Notes: generated by a model from the sequence alone, not told the origin. DNA of 64,000 nucleotides from Comamonas antarctica (GCF_013363755.1 NZ_CP054840.1:2535501-2599500), one strand, 5' to 3'; positions 17,215 to 26,386 are shown, counted from the first letter of the stretch. Made by a program: numbers and translations.

Positions 17215-18191
17215 GCAGCGCCGTCACGGCCGGCGCCGAGCCGCCCATCGATCCCATCATCCTGCGCGAGGCCGCAGAGTGGCTCACCCGGCTGCATGAG
17301 GGCGATGCCGGGCCGCGCGACTGGGAGGCCATTGAATGCTGGCGCACGACGAGCCCCGCGCATGGCCGCGCCTGGCAGCGCGCCGAGGCCTTGCTGGGCG
17401 ATCTGCGCGCCCTGCCCGGCGGGCCGCTGCGCGCCACGCTGGAACGAACCGCGGCGCGCCGCCGCCATCTGCTGCGCATGCTGTGGCTGCCGCTGCTGCC
17501 GGCCGCGGGCTGGCTGGGCTGGCAACAACTGCGCATTGATGGAGAGCGCTTTCGCAGCGCCACCGGCGAACAGCGGCCGGTCACGCTGGCCGACGGCACG
17601 CGCTTGCTGCTCAACACCGACACCGAGATCGCGGTGGACTTCAACACCGGCGCGCGCACGATACGGCTGCTGGGTGGCGAGATCCTGGTGACCAGCGCGC
17701 CCGACCCGTCCCCCGTGCCCAGGCCGCTGCGCGTCGTGACGCAGGATGGCAGCGTGCGTCCCATAGGCACGCGTTTCTCGGTGCGGCGCGCGCACGGCGA
17801 TGAGGCCAGCCGCGTCGTGGTGTTCGAGGGTGCGGTGGAAGTCACGGGCCACGGGCAACGTGCGCGCGTCGATGCCGGGCAGCGGCTGGAGTTCGGCGCC
17901 AGCGGCCCGGGCCGGGCGCAAGCCCATGCCGGCGTCGGCGACGAGGCCTGGACGCAGGGCATGGTCGTGGCGCGCCGCATGCGGCTGAGTGATCTGATTG
18001 CCGAGCTGGACCGCTACCACCCCGGCTTCCTGCGCTGCCACCCCGATGTTGCCGACCTGCGCATCTCGGGCACCTTCCCCGCGCTGGCGCGAGAACGCAG
18101 CCTGCAATTGCTGGCCGAAACGCTGCCGGTGCAGCTGCGCCAGCGCAGCAGCTACTGGGTCACCGTGGAGCCGTTTGCCTCCGGCCGCTGA
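17211..18191 (+). CDS. fecR: FecR-type anti-sigma / signal-transducing membrane protein
   Basis: A 326-aa protein with an N-terminal cytoplasmic DUF4880-like region (about 15-60, with E-A-A-E-W-L-T-R-L). One membrane helix lies at about 88-104. The periplasmic FecR domain (about 120-220) carries L-A-D-G-T-R-L-L-L-N-T-D-T and V-T-Q-D-G-S-V-R-P-I-G-T-R-F. A C-terminal STN-like region (about 255-320) contacts the receptor. It holds FecI inactive, or relays the receptor signal to it, across the inner membrane. Translationally coupled to the sigma gene and 53 bp before the receptor gene. Confidence 0.93.
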   Translation: MSSAVTAGAEPPIDPIILREAAEWLTRLHEGDAGPRDWEAIECWRTTSPAHGRAWQRAEALLGDLRALPGGPLRATLERTAARRRHLLRMLWLPLLPAAGWLGWQQLRIDGERFRSATGEQRPVTLADGTRLLLNTDTEIAVDFNTGARTIRLLGGEILVTSAPDPSPVPRPLRVVTQDGSVRPIGTRFSVRRAHGDEASRVVVFEGAVEVTGHGQRARVDAGQRLEFGASGPGRAQAHAGVGDEAWTQGMVVARRMRLSDLIAELDRYHPGFLRCHPDVADLRISGTFPALARERSLQLLAETLPVQLRQRSSYWVTVEPFASGR

Positions 18192-18244
18192 TACCTTTTT
18201 GCGTTTCGTTCGTCGTGTCTATCAATACATGACGAAAGGAAAGA

Positions 18245-20698
18245 ATGTCTTCCAAGCCCTTGCTTCGTTTCCAGCCCTCGGCGCTGGCCCTGGCCGCGCT
18301 GCTGGCCACCTGCGCCCTGGCCGGCGCGCATGCGCAGCCCGGCGCGTCGACGCCCGCGGCTGCGGCGCCCGCGCAACGCTCTTTTGCCATCGACGCCGGC
18401 CCGCTCGATGAGGCGCTGCTGCGCCTGTCGGCCGCCGCGGGCCTGGGCCTGTCGTTCGAGCCGGCGCTGGTCGAAGGCCTGCGCAGCCCGGGCCTGCGCG
18501 GCAGCTATGGCAACGAGGAAGCACTGCGCCGTGTGCTTGCAGGCAGCGGCTTGGAGGCGCAGCCGCGCGGCGACGGCCTGTATGTCCTGCGCAAGGCCGC
18601 CGTGGTGCGCGAAGGCAGCGCTGCGTCCATGGCCGCGGTGACGGTATCGGCGCGCGCCGAGCGCAGCGCCACCACCGAAGGTTCGGACTCGCTGGCGGTG
18701 CGCGCCGTGAGCATCAACAAGGGCAACCAGGCGCTCAAGGACATTCCCCAGTCGATCAGCGTGGTGACGCGCAAGCAGCTCGACGAGCAGGCCATCACCG
18801 ATCTGCGCGTGGCCGCCAACAGCATCACCGGCATGGTCGGCGCCCAGGGCGTGGGCCAGGGCATGGTGCTGTTCGCGCGCGGCTTCGAGATCAACGACTG
18901 GCAGTACGACGGCGTGGCCATTCCGCGCAACAACTACGCGCTCGGCAACTGGGGCACCGAAGGCATGGTGTTCTACGACCGCATGGAAGTGCTGCGCGGC
19001 GCGTCGGGCCTGCTGCAGGGCACGGGCAGCCCGGGCGGCGCCGTCAACCTGGTGCGCAAGCGCGGGCAGTCCGAGAAGACCGTCACGGTCACGGCGCGTG
19101 CCGGCTCCTGGGACCGCTACGGCCTGCAGCTCGACGCGGGCGGGCCGCTCAACGACGAAGGCACGCTGCGCGGGCGCCTGGTGGTCGACGAGTCGCAAGG
19201 CCATTCCTTCATCGATTACGTCAACGACCGCAGCACTTCGCTGTATGCGGCGCTGGACTACGACATCAGCCCCGACACCACCGTGGGCGTGGGCGTGAGC
19301 CATTCGGACAGCCAGTCGCGGCCGATGATCTACGGCGTGCCGCTGCGCGCCGATGGCAGCGACGTGGGCCTGCCCCGCTCCACCTACACCGGGGCCTGGT
19401 GGAACCAGGGCAGCATCGAGCAGACCATGCTCTATGCCGATCTCGACCACCGTTTCAACGCCGACTGGAAGCTCAGGATCGCGGCCGTGCGCCTGAGCGA
19501 GAAGAACACCTCCACCCACCAGCGCATGCACGGCGACGTGGCCGCCGACGGCAGCGGCATGACCTACGCCAACTGGATCACCGATTTCGACTCCGAGAAG
19601 GTCGGCCTCGATGCGTTCGTGAACGGCAAGTTCGAGGCCCTGGGACTGCGCCATGAGACCACGTTCGGCGCCAGCTATTCGAAGTACACCTCCGACGACA
19701 TGTTCGCTCGCACCTTTACCGCCGGCGGCAACCTGTTTGCCATCGACCACAACCGCCCCCGGCCCACCGCGCAAAGCATGCTGGCCGATGGCGGCCGGCA
19801 GTTCCGCGCCGGCTACGACGTGCAGCAAAAAGGCCTCTACGCCAGCCTGCGCAGCCGCCTGACCGAGCCGCTGACGGCCATTCTCGGCGCACGCGCCAGC
19901 TGGTACGACTCGATCTATGACGACCGCACGGCCGGCACGCGCTCCGAGACCACCGCGACGCGCGAGATCACGCCCTATGCCGGCCTGGTGTATGCGCTCA
20001 CGCCGCAATGGTCGGCCTATGGCAGCTACACCGGCGTGTTCGTGCCCCAGTCCGAGCGCACGGCGGCAGGCGCTGTGCTCGACCCCATCATCGGCAAGAA
20101 CTACGAACTGGGTCTCAAGGGCGAACTGGCGGACGGCCGCGTCAACGCCTCGCTGGCCCTGTTCCGCTACGACCACAGCCAGCGCGCCGTCAACGACCTG
20201 GACGCCGGCTTTGCCTGCGACGGCTGGTATTGCTCGCGCAACTCGGGCAAGGTGCGCAGCCAGGGCTTCGAGGCCGAGGTCAGCGGCGAGGTGCTGCGCA
20301 ATCTGCAGGTGCTGGCAGGCTACACCTACAACACCACGGAATTCCTCAGCGACCCCGAGGAGCAGGGCCAGGTCTTCAGCACCATCACGCCAAAGCACAT
20401 GCTGCGCACCTGGGTGGCCTATCGCCTTCCCGGCGACTGGAACCAGTTCACGGTGGGCGGCGGCGTGAACACGCAAAGCCATACGCTGGGCTATGACCGC
20501 TCGTTCAAGCTGGCGGGCTTCACCGTCGCCAACCTGCGCATGTCATGGCAGGCGACGCGCGAACTCAATCTCGCGGTCAACGTCAACAATGTGTTCGACA
20601 AGCGCTATGTGCTGCCCGGTTACGTCGGCTATACCGGGGCCAGCTATGGCGAGCCGCGCAATGTGATGGTCACACTGAAGTACACGCCCGGGCTGTGA
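18245..20698 (+). CDS. TonB-dependent ferric-siderophore receptor with STN signalling domain
   Basis: An 817-aa outer-membrane receptor of the FpvA/FoxA/FhuE type. A signal peptide (about 1-30) is followed by an STN domain (about 46-118), a TonB box-like V-T-V-S-A at about 132, the plug (about 160-280; D-I-P-Q-S-I-S-V-V-T, V-L-R-G-A-S-G-L-L-Q-G) and a 22-strand barrel. The GGAAAG site sits just before the ATG. The STN domain is the part that signals to FecR, so the receptor controls its own expression through the adjacent pair. The C-terminus ends K-Y-T-P-G-L rather than in the usual terminal Phe. The siderophore is not predictable. Confidence 0.93.
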   Translation: MSSKPLLRFQPSALALAALLATCALAGAHAQPGASTPAAAAPAQRSFAIDAGPLDEALLRLSAAAGLGLSFEPALVEGLRSPGLRGSYGNEEALRRVLAGSGLEAQPRGDGLYVLRKAAVVREGSAASMAAVTVSARAERSATTEGSDSLAVRAVSINKGNQALKDIPQSISVVTRKQLDEQAITDLRVAANSITGMVGAQGVGQGMVLFARGFEINDWQYDGVAIPRNNYALGNWGTEGMVFYDRMEVLRGASGLLQGTGSPGGAVNLVRKRGQSEKTVTVTARAGSWDRYGLQLDAGGPLNDEGTLRGRLVVDESQGHSFIDYVNDRSTSLYAALDYDISPDTTVGVGVSHSDSQSRPMIYGVPLRADGSDVGLPRSTYTGAWWNQGSIEQTMLYADLDHRFNADWKLRIAAVRLSEKNTSTHQRMHGDVAADGSGMTYANWITDFDSEKVGLDAFVNGKFEALGLRHETTFGASYSKYTSDDMFARTFTAGGNLFAIDHNRPRPTAQSMLADGGRQFRAGYDVQQKGLYASLRSRLTEPLTAILGARASWYDSIYDDRTAGTRSETTATREITPYAGLVYALTPQWSAYGSYTGVFVPQSERTAAGAVLDPIIGKNYELGLKGELADGRVNASLALFRYDHSQRAVNDLDAGFACDGWYCSRNSGKVRSQGFEAEVSGEVLRNLQVLAGYTYNTTEFLSDPEEQGQVFSTITPKHMLRTWVAYRLPGDWNQFTVGGGVNTQSHTLGYDRSFKLAGFTVANLRMSWQATRELNLAVNVNNVFDKRYVLPGYVGYTGASYGEPRNVMVTLKYTPGL

Positions 20699-20816
20699 CG
20701 CCAGCGCGCGCGGCGAAAGATGCGCGGAGCGCCGTAAATACGCCAGGGGCAGCACCGCAGCGCTTGCCACCAGCGCCGGAACGGAATCAACAGGACCGGC
20801 GAATTCATGGATAATC

Positions 20817-20836
20817 GATATTGAGAATATTTCTCA
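20817..20836. promoter_or_regulatory. Fur box upstream of the second ECF sigma gene
   Basis: GATATTGAGAATATTTCTC (20817-20835) matches 14 of 19 positions of the E. coli Fur consensus. Its core has perfect arms TGAGAA / TTCTCA around TAT. It lies 21 bp before the GTG start of the sigma gene. Confidence 0.8.
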
Positions 20837-20857
20837 TTACAGATAATCCTCCTGTCC

Positions 20858-21391
20858 GTGACTTCCACCGCTTCCCCCGTATGGCTCGGCCTCGACCTGG
20901 GCTGGGCCTACCAGGCGCTGCTGCCGGCGATCTGGCGCAGCACGCGCTGCGTGCACCGCGCGCAGGACGTGCTGCACGATGCCTTCGTGCGCTACGCGCT
21001 CAGCGGGCGGCATGCCGAACTCAACAGCCCGCACGCCTATCTGCGCCGCGTGGTGCAGTCGGTGCTGGCCGACCATGCCAGCGAAGCGCGGCGCTGGTGC
21101 GCCTTGCCCGATGATCCCGTACAGCTGCCCGGCGAGATGGCCGAAGCCGCGCTGCTGACTGCGCCTTCGGCCGAGTTCCTGCTCGATCTGCAGCAGCGGC
21201 TGAATGCGGTGCAGGCCACGATCAACGGCCTGCCGCCGCGTTGCCGCGAAGTGTTCTGGCTGTGCCGCATCGAGGGGCTGACCCAGCCCGAGATCGCGCG
21301 CCAGCTGGGCATCACGCTCAACGCGGTGGAGCGGCATCTGATCCGCGCGCTGGTCGATCTGCGCGCGCTGCGCGAACAGGTCATTGCGTGA
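20858..21391 (+). CDS. Second FecI-type ECF sigma factor
   Basis: A 177-aa protein with region 2 (about 15-80; H-R-A-Q-D-V-L-H-D-A-F-V-R and H-A-Y-L-R-R-V-V-Q-S) and region 4 (about 120-170; L-P-P-R-C-R-E-V-F-W-L-C and L-T-Q-P-E-I-A-R-Q-L-G-I). It is clearly distinct from the first sigma factor, so the two cassettes are not a recent duplication. It uses a GTG start at 20858, preceded by a CCTCCTGT stretch rather than a normal ribosome binding site, so the true start could differ. The stop overlaps the next start by GTGA. Confidence 0.9.
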   Translation: MTSTASPVWLGLDLGWAYQALLPAIWRSTRCVHRAQDVLHDAFVRYALSGRHAELNSPHAYLRRVVQSVLADHASEARRWCALPDDPVQLPGEMAEAALLTAPSAEFLLDLQQRLNAVQATINGLPPRCREVFWLCRIEGLTQPEIARQLGITLNAVERHLIRALVDLRALREQVIA

Positions 21392-22368
21392 AGCGGGCCG
21401 CCCCCTGCTGCGCACGCGAAGAAGCGGCCCGCTGGTTCCTGCGCATGCGCGAGGCACAACCCGCACCCGGCGAGCGCCAGGCCTTCGATGCCTGGCTCCA
21501 GGCCCACCCCGATCACGCGCGTGAATACGCGGGCTTCGATCTGCTGTGGCAGGACTTCGGCAGCACCTCCCGCAGCCAGGCGCTGGCCTCGGCGGCCCAG
21601 GCGCAGCGCCGGCGCCAGCGCCGCCAGTTCACGCATGGCTTGCTGGGGCTTGGAGGATTTGGCGTGCTCGGCTGGCTGGTGCATTCCCAATGGCGCGCGG
21701 CCCATGCAGCCCGGTTCGTGCTCGCGCGCGAAACGGGTGTCGGCGAGTCCGCGCCGCTCACGCTGCCCGATGGCAGCCGGCTGCGCCTGGGCGGATCGTC
21801 CAGTATCGGCGTGCGTTTCAGCCGCCATGGCCGCGAAGTGCAACTGCTGCGCGGCCAGGCGCTGTTCGACGTGGCGCATGATGCCGCGCGGCCATTCATC
21901 GTCGATTGCGCGGGCGCACGCATCACCGTGGTGGGCACGCAGTTCTCGGTCGATCGCCTGCCGGGCAGCGTGCGCGTGAGCGTGCAGCAAGGCCTCGTGC
22001 GCGTGGCCGCGCGCGGCAGCGCCCAGGCGCCATTGGAACTGCGCGCGGGCGACGTCGGTGCGTGGTTCGACGGCGCCGTCCCCGGAAGCCCCCCGCAGCG
22101 CCTGGCCGGCCTGCGCGCCGAGGATGCGTTTGCCATCGAGTGCGGTGTCATCGTGTTCGAGCTGGCAACGCTCGACGAGATCGCGGCCACGCTGTCGCGC
22201 TACCACCCGGTGCCGGTGCGCGTGCAGTCGTTGCCGGCAACGCACATGCCGCGCATCACCGCCGCGGTGCAACTGCGCCAGATCGACGATTTTCTGCGCG
22301 CGCTGCCGCATCTGGGCGCGGTGCGCGTGCAGCGCGCGGGCGGCGCGATCCTGCTGTCGGCGCGCTGA
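21388..22368 (+). CDS. Second FecR-type anti-sigma factor
   Basis: A 326-aa protein starting at a GTG that overlaps the sigma stop (GTGA). It has the cytoplasmic DUF4880-like region (E-E-A-A-R-W-F-L-R-M and A-F-D-A-W-L-Q-A-H-P-D-H), a membrane helix (about 82-100), the FecR domain with L-P-D-G-S-R-L-R-L-G-G-S-S and V-V-G-T-Q-F-S-V, and a C-terminal STN-like region. It pairs with the sigma factor upstream and the receptor downstream. Longer upstream in-frame starts read through the sigma gene and are rejected. Confidence 0.92.
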   Translation: MKRAAPCCAREEAARWFLRMREAQPAPGERQAFDAWLQAHPDHAREYAGFDLLWQDFGSTSRSQALASAAQAQRRRQRRQFTHGLLGLGGFGVLGWLVHSQWRAAHAARFVLARETGVGESAPLTLPDGSRLRLGGSSSIGVRFSRHGREVQLLRGQALFDVAHDAARPFIVDCAGARITVVGTQFSVDRLPGSVRVSVQQGLVRVAARGSAQAPLELRAGDVGAWFDGAVPGSPPQRLAGLRAEDAFAIECGVIVFELATLDEIAATLSRYHPVPVRVQSLPATHMPRITAAVQLRQIDDFLRALPHLGAVRVQRAGGAILLSAR

Positions 22369-22471
22369 GAAAAATCTTTCACTTGCGGGCTCAGGGTTTG
22401 GGGCGGCATCCGCGTCATACAGGAAGGCTTGTCCGCGGGACGAGCAAATGACCTCTCAGGAGCCACTTTCC

Positions 22472-24808
22472 ATGCCGAAGTTTTCGCGCGCAGGTCGTCC
22501 CCTGCGCATCGCCGCCCTGTCAATGCTGTGCGCGTCCGCCTGGGCCGCGCCGCTCGCCATCGACCTGCCGGCCCAGCCGCTGGGCGACGCGCTCAAGTCG
22601 CTGGCGCGCAGCGCCGGCGTCACCATTGCCGCCGATGGCGCCCTGCTCGCCGGCCGCCAGGCACCCGCGGTGCGCGGCCAGCTCGAACTCTCGGACGGCC
22701 TGCGCCAGCTGCTGCGCGGCAGCGGCCTGGAGTTCGTGCAGTCAACGCCGGGCACCTATCTGATCCGCGCGGCGCAGCTCGATGCCGTCACCGTGACGGC
22801 CCAGGCCCAGCGCGATGGCGCGACCGAAGGCACGGGCAGCTACGCCCAGACCGGGCCCAGCCGCACCTCCACCGGCCTGAACCTCACGCTGCGCGAGACG
22901 CCGCAGTCGGTGAGCGTGATGACGCGCCAGCGCATGGACGACTTCAAGCTCGAGACGCTGACCGATGTCATGGAGCAGACGCCCGGCGTGACCATCGACC
23001 GCCAGGGCGACGGCAACAACATCCTGGTGCGCGGCGACAGCGTCAACCTGCAGGTCGATGGCATGCGCCAGATGGCCAGCGGCTGGTATGCGAACACGCA
23101 GACGCTTTACACCATGGACGACATGGTGGAAATGGACCGCATCGAAGTGCTCAAGGGCTCGTCGGGCCTGGTCAGCGGCGACGGCAAGTACGGCGGCACC
23201 GTGAACATGATCCGCAAGCGCCCGACGCAGGAGTTCAAGGCCAGCGTGGGCGCCGGGGTGGGCAGCTGGGACAGCTACCGGGCCGACGTGGACATCGGCG
23301 GTGCGCTCAACGCCAGCGGCAGCATTCGCGGCCGTATCGTGGCCGCGGCCGCCGACGGCAAGGATTTCCGCGACCACGCGAAGCGCAGCAACCAGACGCT
23401 GTTCGGCACGCTGGACATCGACCTGAGCGATCGCACGCTGCTCAACGTCGGCTTCACGCAGCGCCACCGCGAGTACTACGGCGCGGGCAGCACCAGCATG
23501 ATCCAGGCCTATGCCGCCACGGGGCAGTCGCTGGGCCTGCAGCCGCGCTCGTTCAATGTGGGCGCGCCCTGGTCAGGCTACGAGCAGGACTCGCGCACGC
23601 TGTTCGCCAGCCTCGAACACCGGTTTGGCAACGGCTGGAGCGCCCGGCTGCGCGCCAGCGACGAAAAAACCGAGCAGCCGTATGGCGAGACCGGCATCTG
23701 GTTCACCGGCATCCCGTCCGTGGTGGACATCGGCTGGGCCCGCGACCATGTGAACGACAACACCAGCGTGGCGCTGGACCTGCAGGGCCCGGTGCAGCTG
23801 TTCGGCCGCACCCATGAGCTGCTGCTGGGCGCCGACACCATGCGCACCAGCTCCGATACCTATTCGGGCAGCCAGCGCATCAACAACGCCCCTTACGACT
23901 ATGCGGCGGGCGGAGCCGCCATCGTGCGTCCAGCCGGCCTGGAAAGCATTCCCATGAACAACCACAGCTACTTCAGCTCGCGCCGGCATTCGGCCTACGC
24001 CGCCGGCAACTTCAGCCTGGCCGATCCCGTGAAACTGATCGCCGGCGCACGCATCACCAGCTACCAGCAATACGATCTCACGCCCTATGCGTATTCGAAT
24101 TTCGACATCAAGCGAAGCGATGTCGTCACGCCCTACGCAGGCCTGGTGGTGGATGTGAGCGAGAACATCTCGCTCTACGGCAGCTATGCCAGCATCTTCA
24201 AGCCGCAAAGCGCAATGGACGCCCAGGGCCGCTCGCTGGATCCCGAAGAAGGCCAGACGCGCGAGATCGGCGCCAAGGGCGAATTCCTCGACAAGCGCCT
24301 CAATGCCAGCCTGGCGTACTTCTGGATGAAGACCGACAACGTGGCAGAAGCCACCGGGCAAGTCACGCCGGACGGCATCAGCATCTACCGTTCGGTTTCG
24401 GGCGTGACGCGGCGCGGCTATGAACTGGAACTCTCGGGTGAGCTCGCGCGCGGCTGGCAGGCCCAGGGCAGCTATGTGCAAAACAGCAGCAACCTGGACA
24501 GCACGCGCTATCTGCCCAAGAACCAGTTCAAGCTGGGCACCACCTATGCGCTGGGCGCCAGCGGCCTCACGCTGGGCGCGGCCACGCGCTGGCAGAGCCA
24601 GACCACGGCCGGCGCGCTGGTCCAGCCGTCGTTCTGGGTCGTCGACCTGATGGCGCGCTACCGCATCAATCGCCAGCTGAGCGTGAGCCTGAACGTGCGC
24701 AACGCGTTCGACAAAAGCTACTTCAGCGGCATGCGCGATTTCGGCCGCGTGCAGTACACCTGGGGTGCGCCGCGCAGCGCCAGCGTCAATATGCGCTACG
24801 AGTTCTGA
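22472..24808 (+). CDS. Second TonB-dependent siderophore receptor with STN domain
   Basis: A 778-aa receptor. A signal peptide (about 1-25, ending A-S-A-W-A-A) precedes an STN domain (about 28-92; L-P-A-Q-P-L-G-D-A-L-K-S-L-A). A TonB box-like V-T-V-T-A follows, then the plug (about 130-250; L-R-E-T-P-Q-S-V-S-V-M-T, V-L-K-G-S-S-G-L-V-S-G) and the barrel ending in the canonical M-R-Y-E-F. The ATG at 22472 is chosen for its AGGAG site nine bases upstream; ATG 22448 is a weaker alternative. Like the first receptor, it has the domain needed to trigger its own FecR/sigma pair. Confidence 0.93.
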   Translation: MPKFSRAGRPLRIAALSMLCASAWAAPLAIDLPAQPLGDALKSLARSAGVTIAADGALLAGRQAPAVRGQLELSDGLRQLLRGSGLEFVQSTPGTYLIRAAQLDAVTVTAQAQRDGATEGTGSYAQTGPSRTSTGLNLTLRETPQSVSVMTRQRMDDFKLETLTDVMEQTPGVTIDRQGDGNNILVRGDSVNLQVDGMRQMASGWYANTQTLYTMDDMVEMDRIEVLKGSSGLVSGDGKYGGTVNMIRKRPTQEFKASVGAGVGSWDSYRADVDIGGALNASGSIRGRIVAAAADGKDFRDHAKRSNQTLFGTLDIDLSDRTLLNVGFTQRHREYYGAGSTSMIQAYAATGQSLGLQPRSFNVGAPWSGYEQDSRTLFASLEHRFGNGWSARLRASDEKTEQPYGETGIWFTGIPSVVDIGWARDHVNDNTSVALDLQGPVQLFGRTHELLLGADTMRTSSDTYSGSQRINNAPYDYAAGGAAIVRPAGLESIPMNNHSYFSSRRHSAYAAGNFSLADPVKLIAGARITSYQQYDLTPYAYSNFDIKRSDVVTPYAGLVVDVSENISLYGSYASIFKPQSAMDAQGRSLDPEEGQTREIGAKGEFLDKRLNASLAYFWMKTDNVAEATGQVTPDGISIYRSVSGVTRRGYELELSGELARGWQAQGSYVQNSSNLDSTRYLPKNQFKLGTTYALGASGLTLGAATRWQSQTTAGALVQPSFWVVDLMARYRINRQLSVSLNVRNAFDKSYFSGMRDFGRVQYTWGAPRSASVNMRYEF

Positions 24809-24841
24809 AAGTTCATTGCGTTCTCCCTGACTTCGACCGGG

Positions 24842-24911
24842 CCGCGCAGGCCGGGCCGCGCAGGCCGGGCCGCGCAGGCCGGGCCGCGCAGGCCGAGCCG
24901 CGCAGGCCGGG
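24842..24911. repeat. 14-bp GC-rich tandem repeat, five copies
   Basis: CCGCGCAGGCCGGG is repeated five times in a row (24842-24911) with a single G-to-A change in the fourth copy. Partial units lie on both sides. The unit length is not a multiple of three and no gene spans it. It lies 33 bp after the second receptor gene. The array is self-complementary enough to form hairpins, and may act as a transcription end or be a simple slippage product. Confidence 0.85.
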
Positions 24912-24933
24912 CCGCGCATGGCCCTGTACCAGC

Positions 24934-25107
24934 ATGTCTCCATGCCTTGAGGCGCTCAAGCCGCTGGTGGCTGGCCAGGAACCCATGGTCGATGCCGACC
25001 GCGCCCAGGAAGAAGCCGAGAGGGAGTTGGAACTGGAACACGGCATGCGGGCACTCATTGCGGGCGCGCTCTTGCCATCCGGCGAAAGCGCAGCAGCGAG
25101 GCCCTGA
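24934..25107 (+). CDS. Possible small ORF or gene remnant (57 aa)
   Basis: An ATG-started ORF encodes 57 residues, with an acidic helical centre (R-A-Q-E-E-A-E-R-E-L-E-L-E-H) and GC-rich third codon positions similar to those of real genes here. No ribosome binding site is evident and no family is recognised. The rest of the stretch from 24912 to 25195 shows nothing else identifiable. It may be a non-coding remnant. Confidence 0.25.
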   Translation: MSPCLEALKPLVAGQEPMVDADRAQEEAERELELEHGMRALIAGALLPSGESAAARP

Positions 25108-25195
25108 TGGCGCGCGCCGCGCCTTTCGTTCCATGGATGGTGGCGGCTGGGTGGCATCGCCACGCAAGAACCGGCTGCAAAGCCAGAAAAGACCG

Positions 25196-25723
25196 ATGCC
25201 TGCCCGCACCTCCCTCTCACAGGCTCACCCCTGCGCCGCGCTCGCAGCCCTTTATGTGGCGGTTGCGCTGGCGGCGGCCTGGATGCTCGAAGTGTTTGCG
25301 GGTGCGCCGCCCTGCCATCTGTGCAGCCTGGCACGCATTCCCTACTACCTCGCACTGCTGCCAGCAGCAACTGTGCTGTTGATCAGCACACGGCGTCCAT
25401 CGGGGCCGCTCATGCATGCCTGCCTTGGCCTCATCGCCATTGCCATGGCGGCGAGTGCCGCGATCTCGCTGTATCACGCGGGAATTCAATGGAATCTATG
25501 GGTTGGCCCTGATAGATGCAGTGTGACTAACGACATACTATCGGCGACGACTGCGAACCTCATTGAGCAACTTCAGACCACGCAACTGCCGCGCTGCCAG
25601 GAACCTGGTTTCTCCGTGTTCGGGATCTCGCTTGCGGCCTGGAACGTGCTGTTTTCTTCCGTTGCCGCCCTGCTGGCATGGCAGTCCCGCAGGGCGGCGG
25701 CTTCCACTCCTTTGACACCATGA
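25196..25723 (+). CDS. DsbB-like disulfide bond formation membrane protein
   Basis: A 175-aa protein with four predicted membrane segments. The two cysteine pairs of the DsbB family are visible: C40-H-L-C43 followed by L-A-R-I-P in the first periplasmic loop, and C108 plus C134 in the second. DsbB proteins reoxidise a periplasmic DsbA-type partner and pass electrons to quinones. The next gene, overlapping by ATGA, encodes such a partner. This is a dedicated pair rather than the general dsbB, similar in layout to DsbI/DsbL systems. The start at 25196 has only a weak ribosome binding site. Confidence 0.85.
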   Translation: MPARTSLSQAHPCAALAALYVAVALAAAWMLEVFAGAPPCHLCSLARIPYYLALLPAATVLLISTRRPSGPLMHACLGLIAIAMAASAAISLYHAGIQWNLWVGPDRCSVTNDILSATTANLIEQLQTTQLPRCQEPGFSVFGISLAAWNVLFSSVAALLAWQSRRAAASTPLTP

Positions 25724-26337
25724 TCACCAGATTCCTGTTTCTCATGGCCCTGTGGGCCGGCCTCGCCGGCGGCGCCGTGGCCGCTTCGCTCATGGAGCCG
25801 GCCGGCGTGCCAGACCGCTTCATCGGCGCCAGCAACGCTCCTTCGACGCTGATCGTCTATACCTCACCCACCTGCGTGCATTGCATCCGTTTCGAGCAGG
25901 AACTGCTGCCGCAGATCAAATCCCGGTATGTCGACAGCGGCCGGCTCAGGATTGCCATGCGGCCGATCCTCAACAGCGCCCTGGATGCCACGATCTTGCT
26001 GCTGGCCGACGCCCGCGGCAGCGAACACCGCGACGCCATGCTGGCGCATTTGCGCGCCAGGCGTGCGCGGCTGATGGCCGCAAAGGACATGCAGCTGGCG
26101 CTGTTTCAAGTCGCCGCGGAAGCCGGCGTGGACCCCGCGGACTTTACCCGTGCGATGCAGGATCAGGCCCGGCTTCAAGCCCTGCAAAGGCTGACCCGGC
26201 AGGCCTACGAGGAATTCGGTATCCGGGGCACACCGACACTGTTCCTGGATGGAGCAAAGCTTGAATTCGACGGCAGCATTTCCAGCCTGGCGCGCATACT
26301 GGACCATGCATACCGCAGCAAAAGCCCACGCCAATGA
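25720..26337 (+). CDS. DsbA-family periplasmic thiol:disulfide oxidoreductase
   Basis: A 205-aa protein with a signal peptide (about 1-21). A thioredoxin fold follows, with active site C52-V-H-C55 in Y-T-S-P-T-C-V-H-C and the cis-proline loop G-I-R-G-T-P-T-L-F-L-D-G near the C-terminus. An inserted helical domain (about 95-165) places it in the DsbA/thioredoxin_4 group. The DsbB-like gene immediately upstream (ATGA overlap) should be its recycling partner. The substrate is unknown. The stop codon abuts the terminator of the convergent tRNA gene. Confidence 0.88.
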   Translation: MITRFLFLMALWAGLAGGAVAASLMEPAGVPDRFIGASNAPSTLIVYTSPTCVHCIRFEQELLPQIKSRYVDSGRLRIAMRPILNSALDATILLLADARGSEHRDAMLAHLRARRARLMAAKDMQLALFQVAAEAGVDPADFTRAMQDQARLQALQRLTRQAYEEFGIRGTPTLFLDGAKLEFDGSISSLARILDHAYRSKSPRQ

Positions 26338-26373
26338 AAAAGCCTCTCAGACCGTGGATCTGAAAGGCTTTTT
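26337..26373 (-). terminator. Rho-independent terminator for tRNA-Val, convergent with the dsb pair
   Basis: Arms AAAAAGCCTCTCAGA and TCTGAAAGGCTTTTT form a stem of about 15 bp with one mismatch and a 7-base loop. Read on the minus strand, it ends in TTTTT just after the tRNA 3' end. Being symmetric, it can also end the plus-strand dsb transcript. Confidence 0.9.
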
Positions 26374-26386
26374 ACCAATGGTTATT

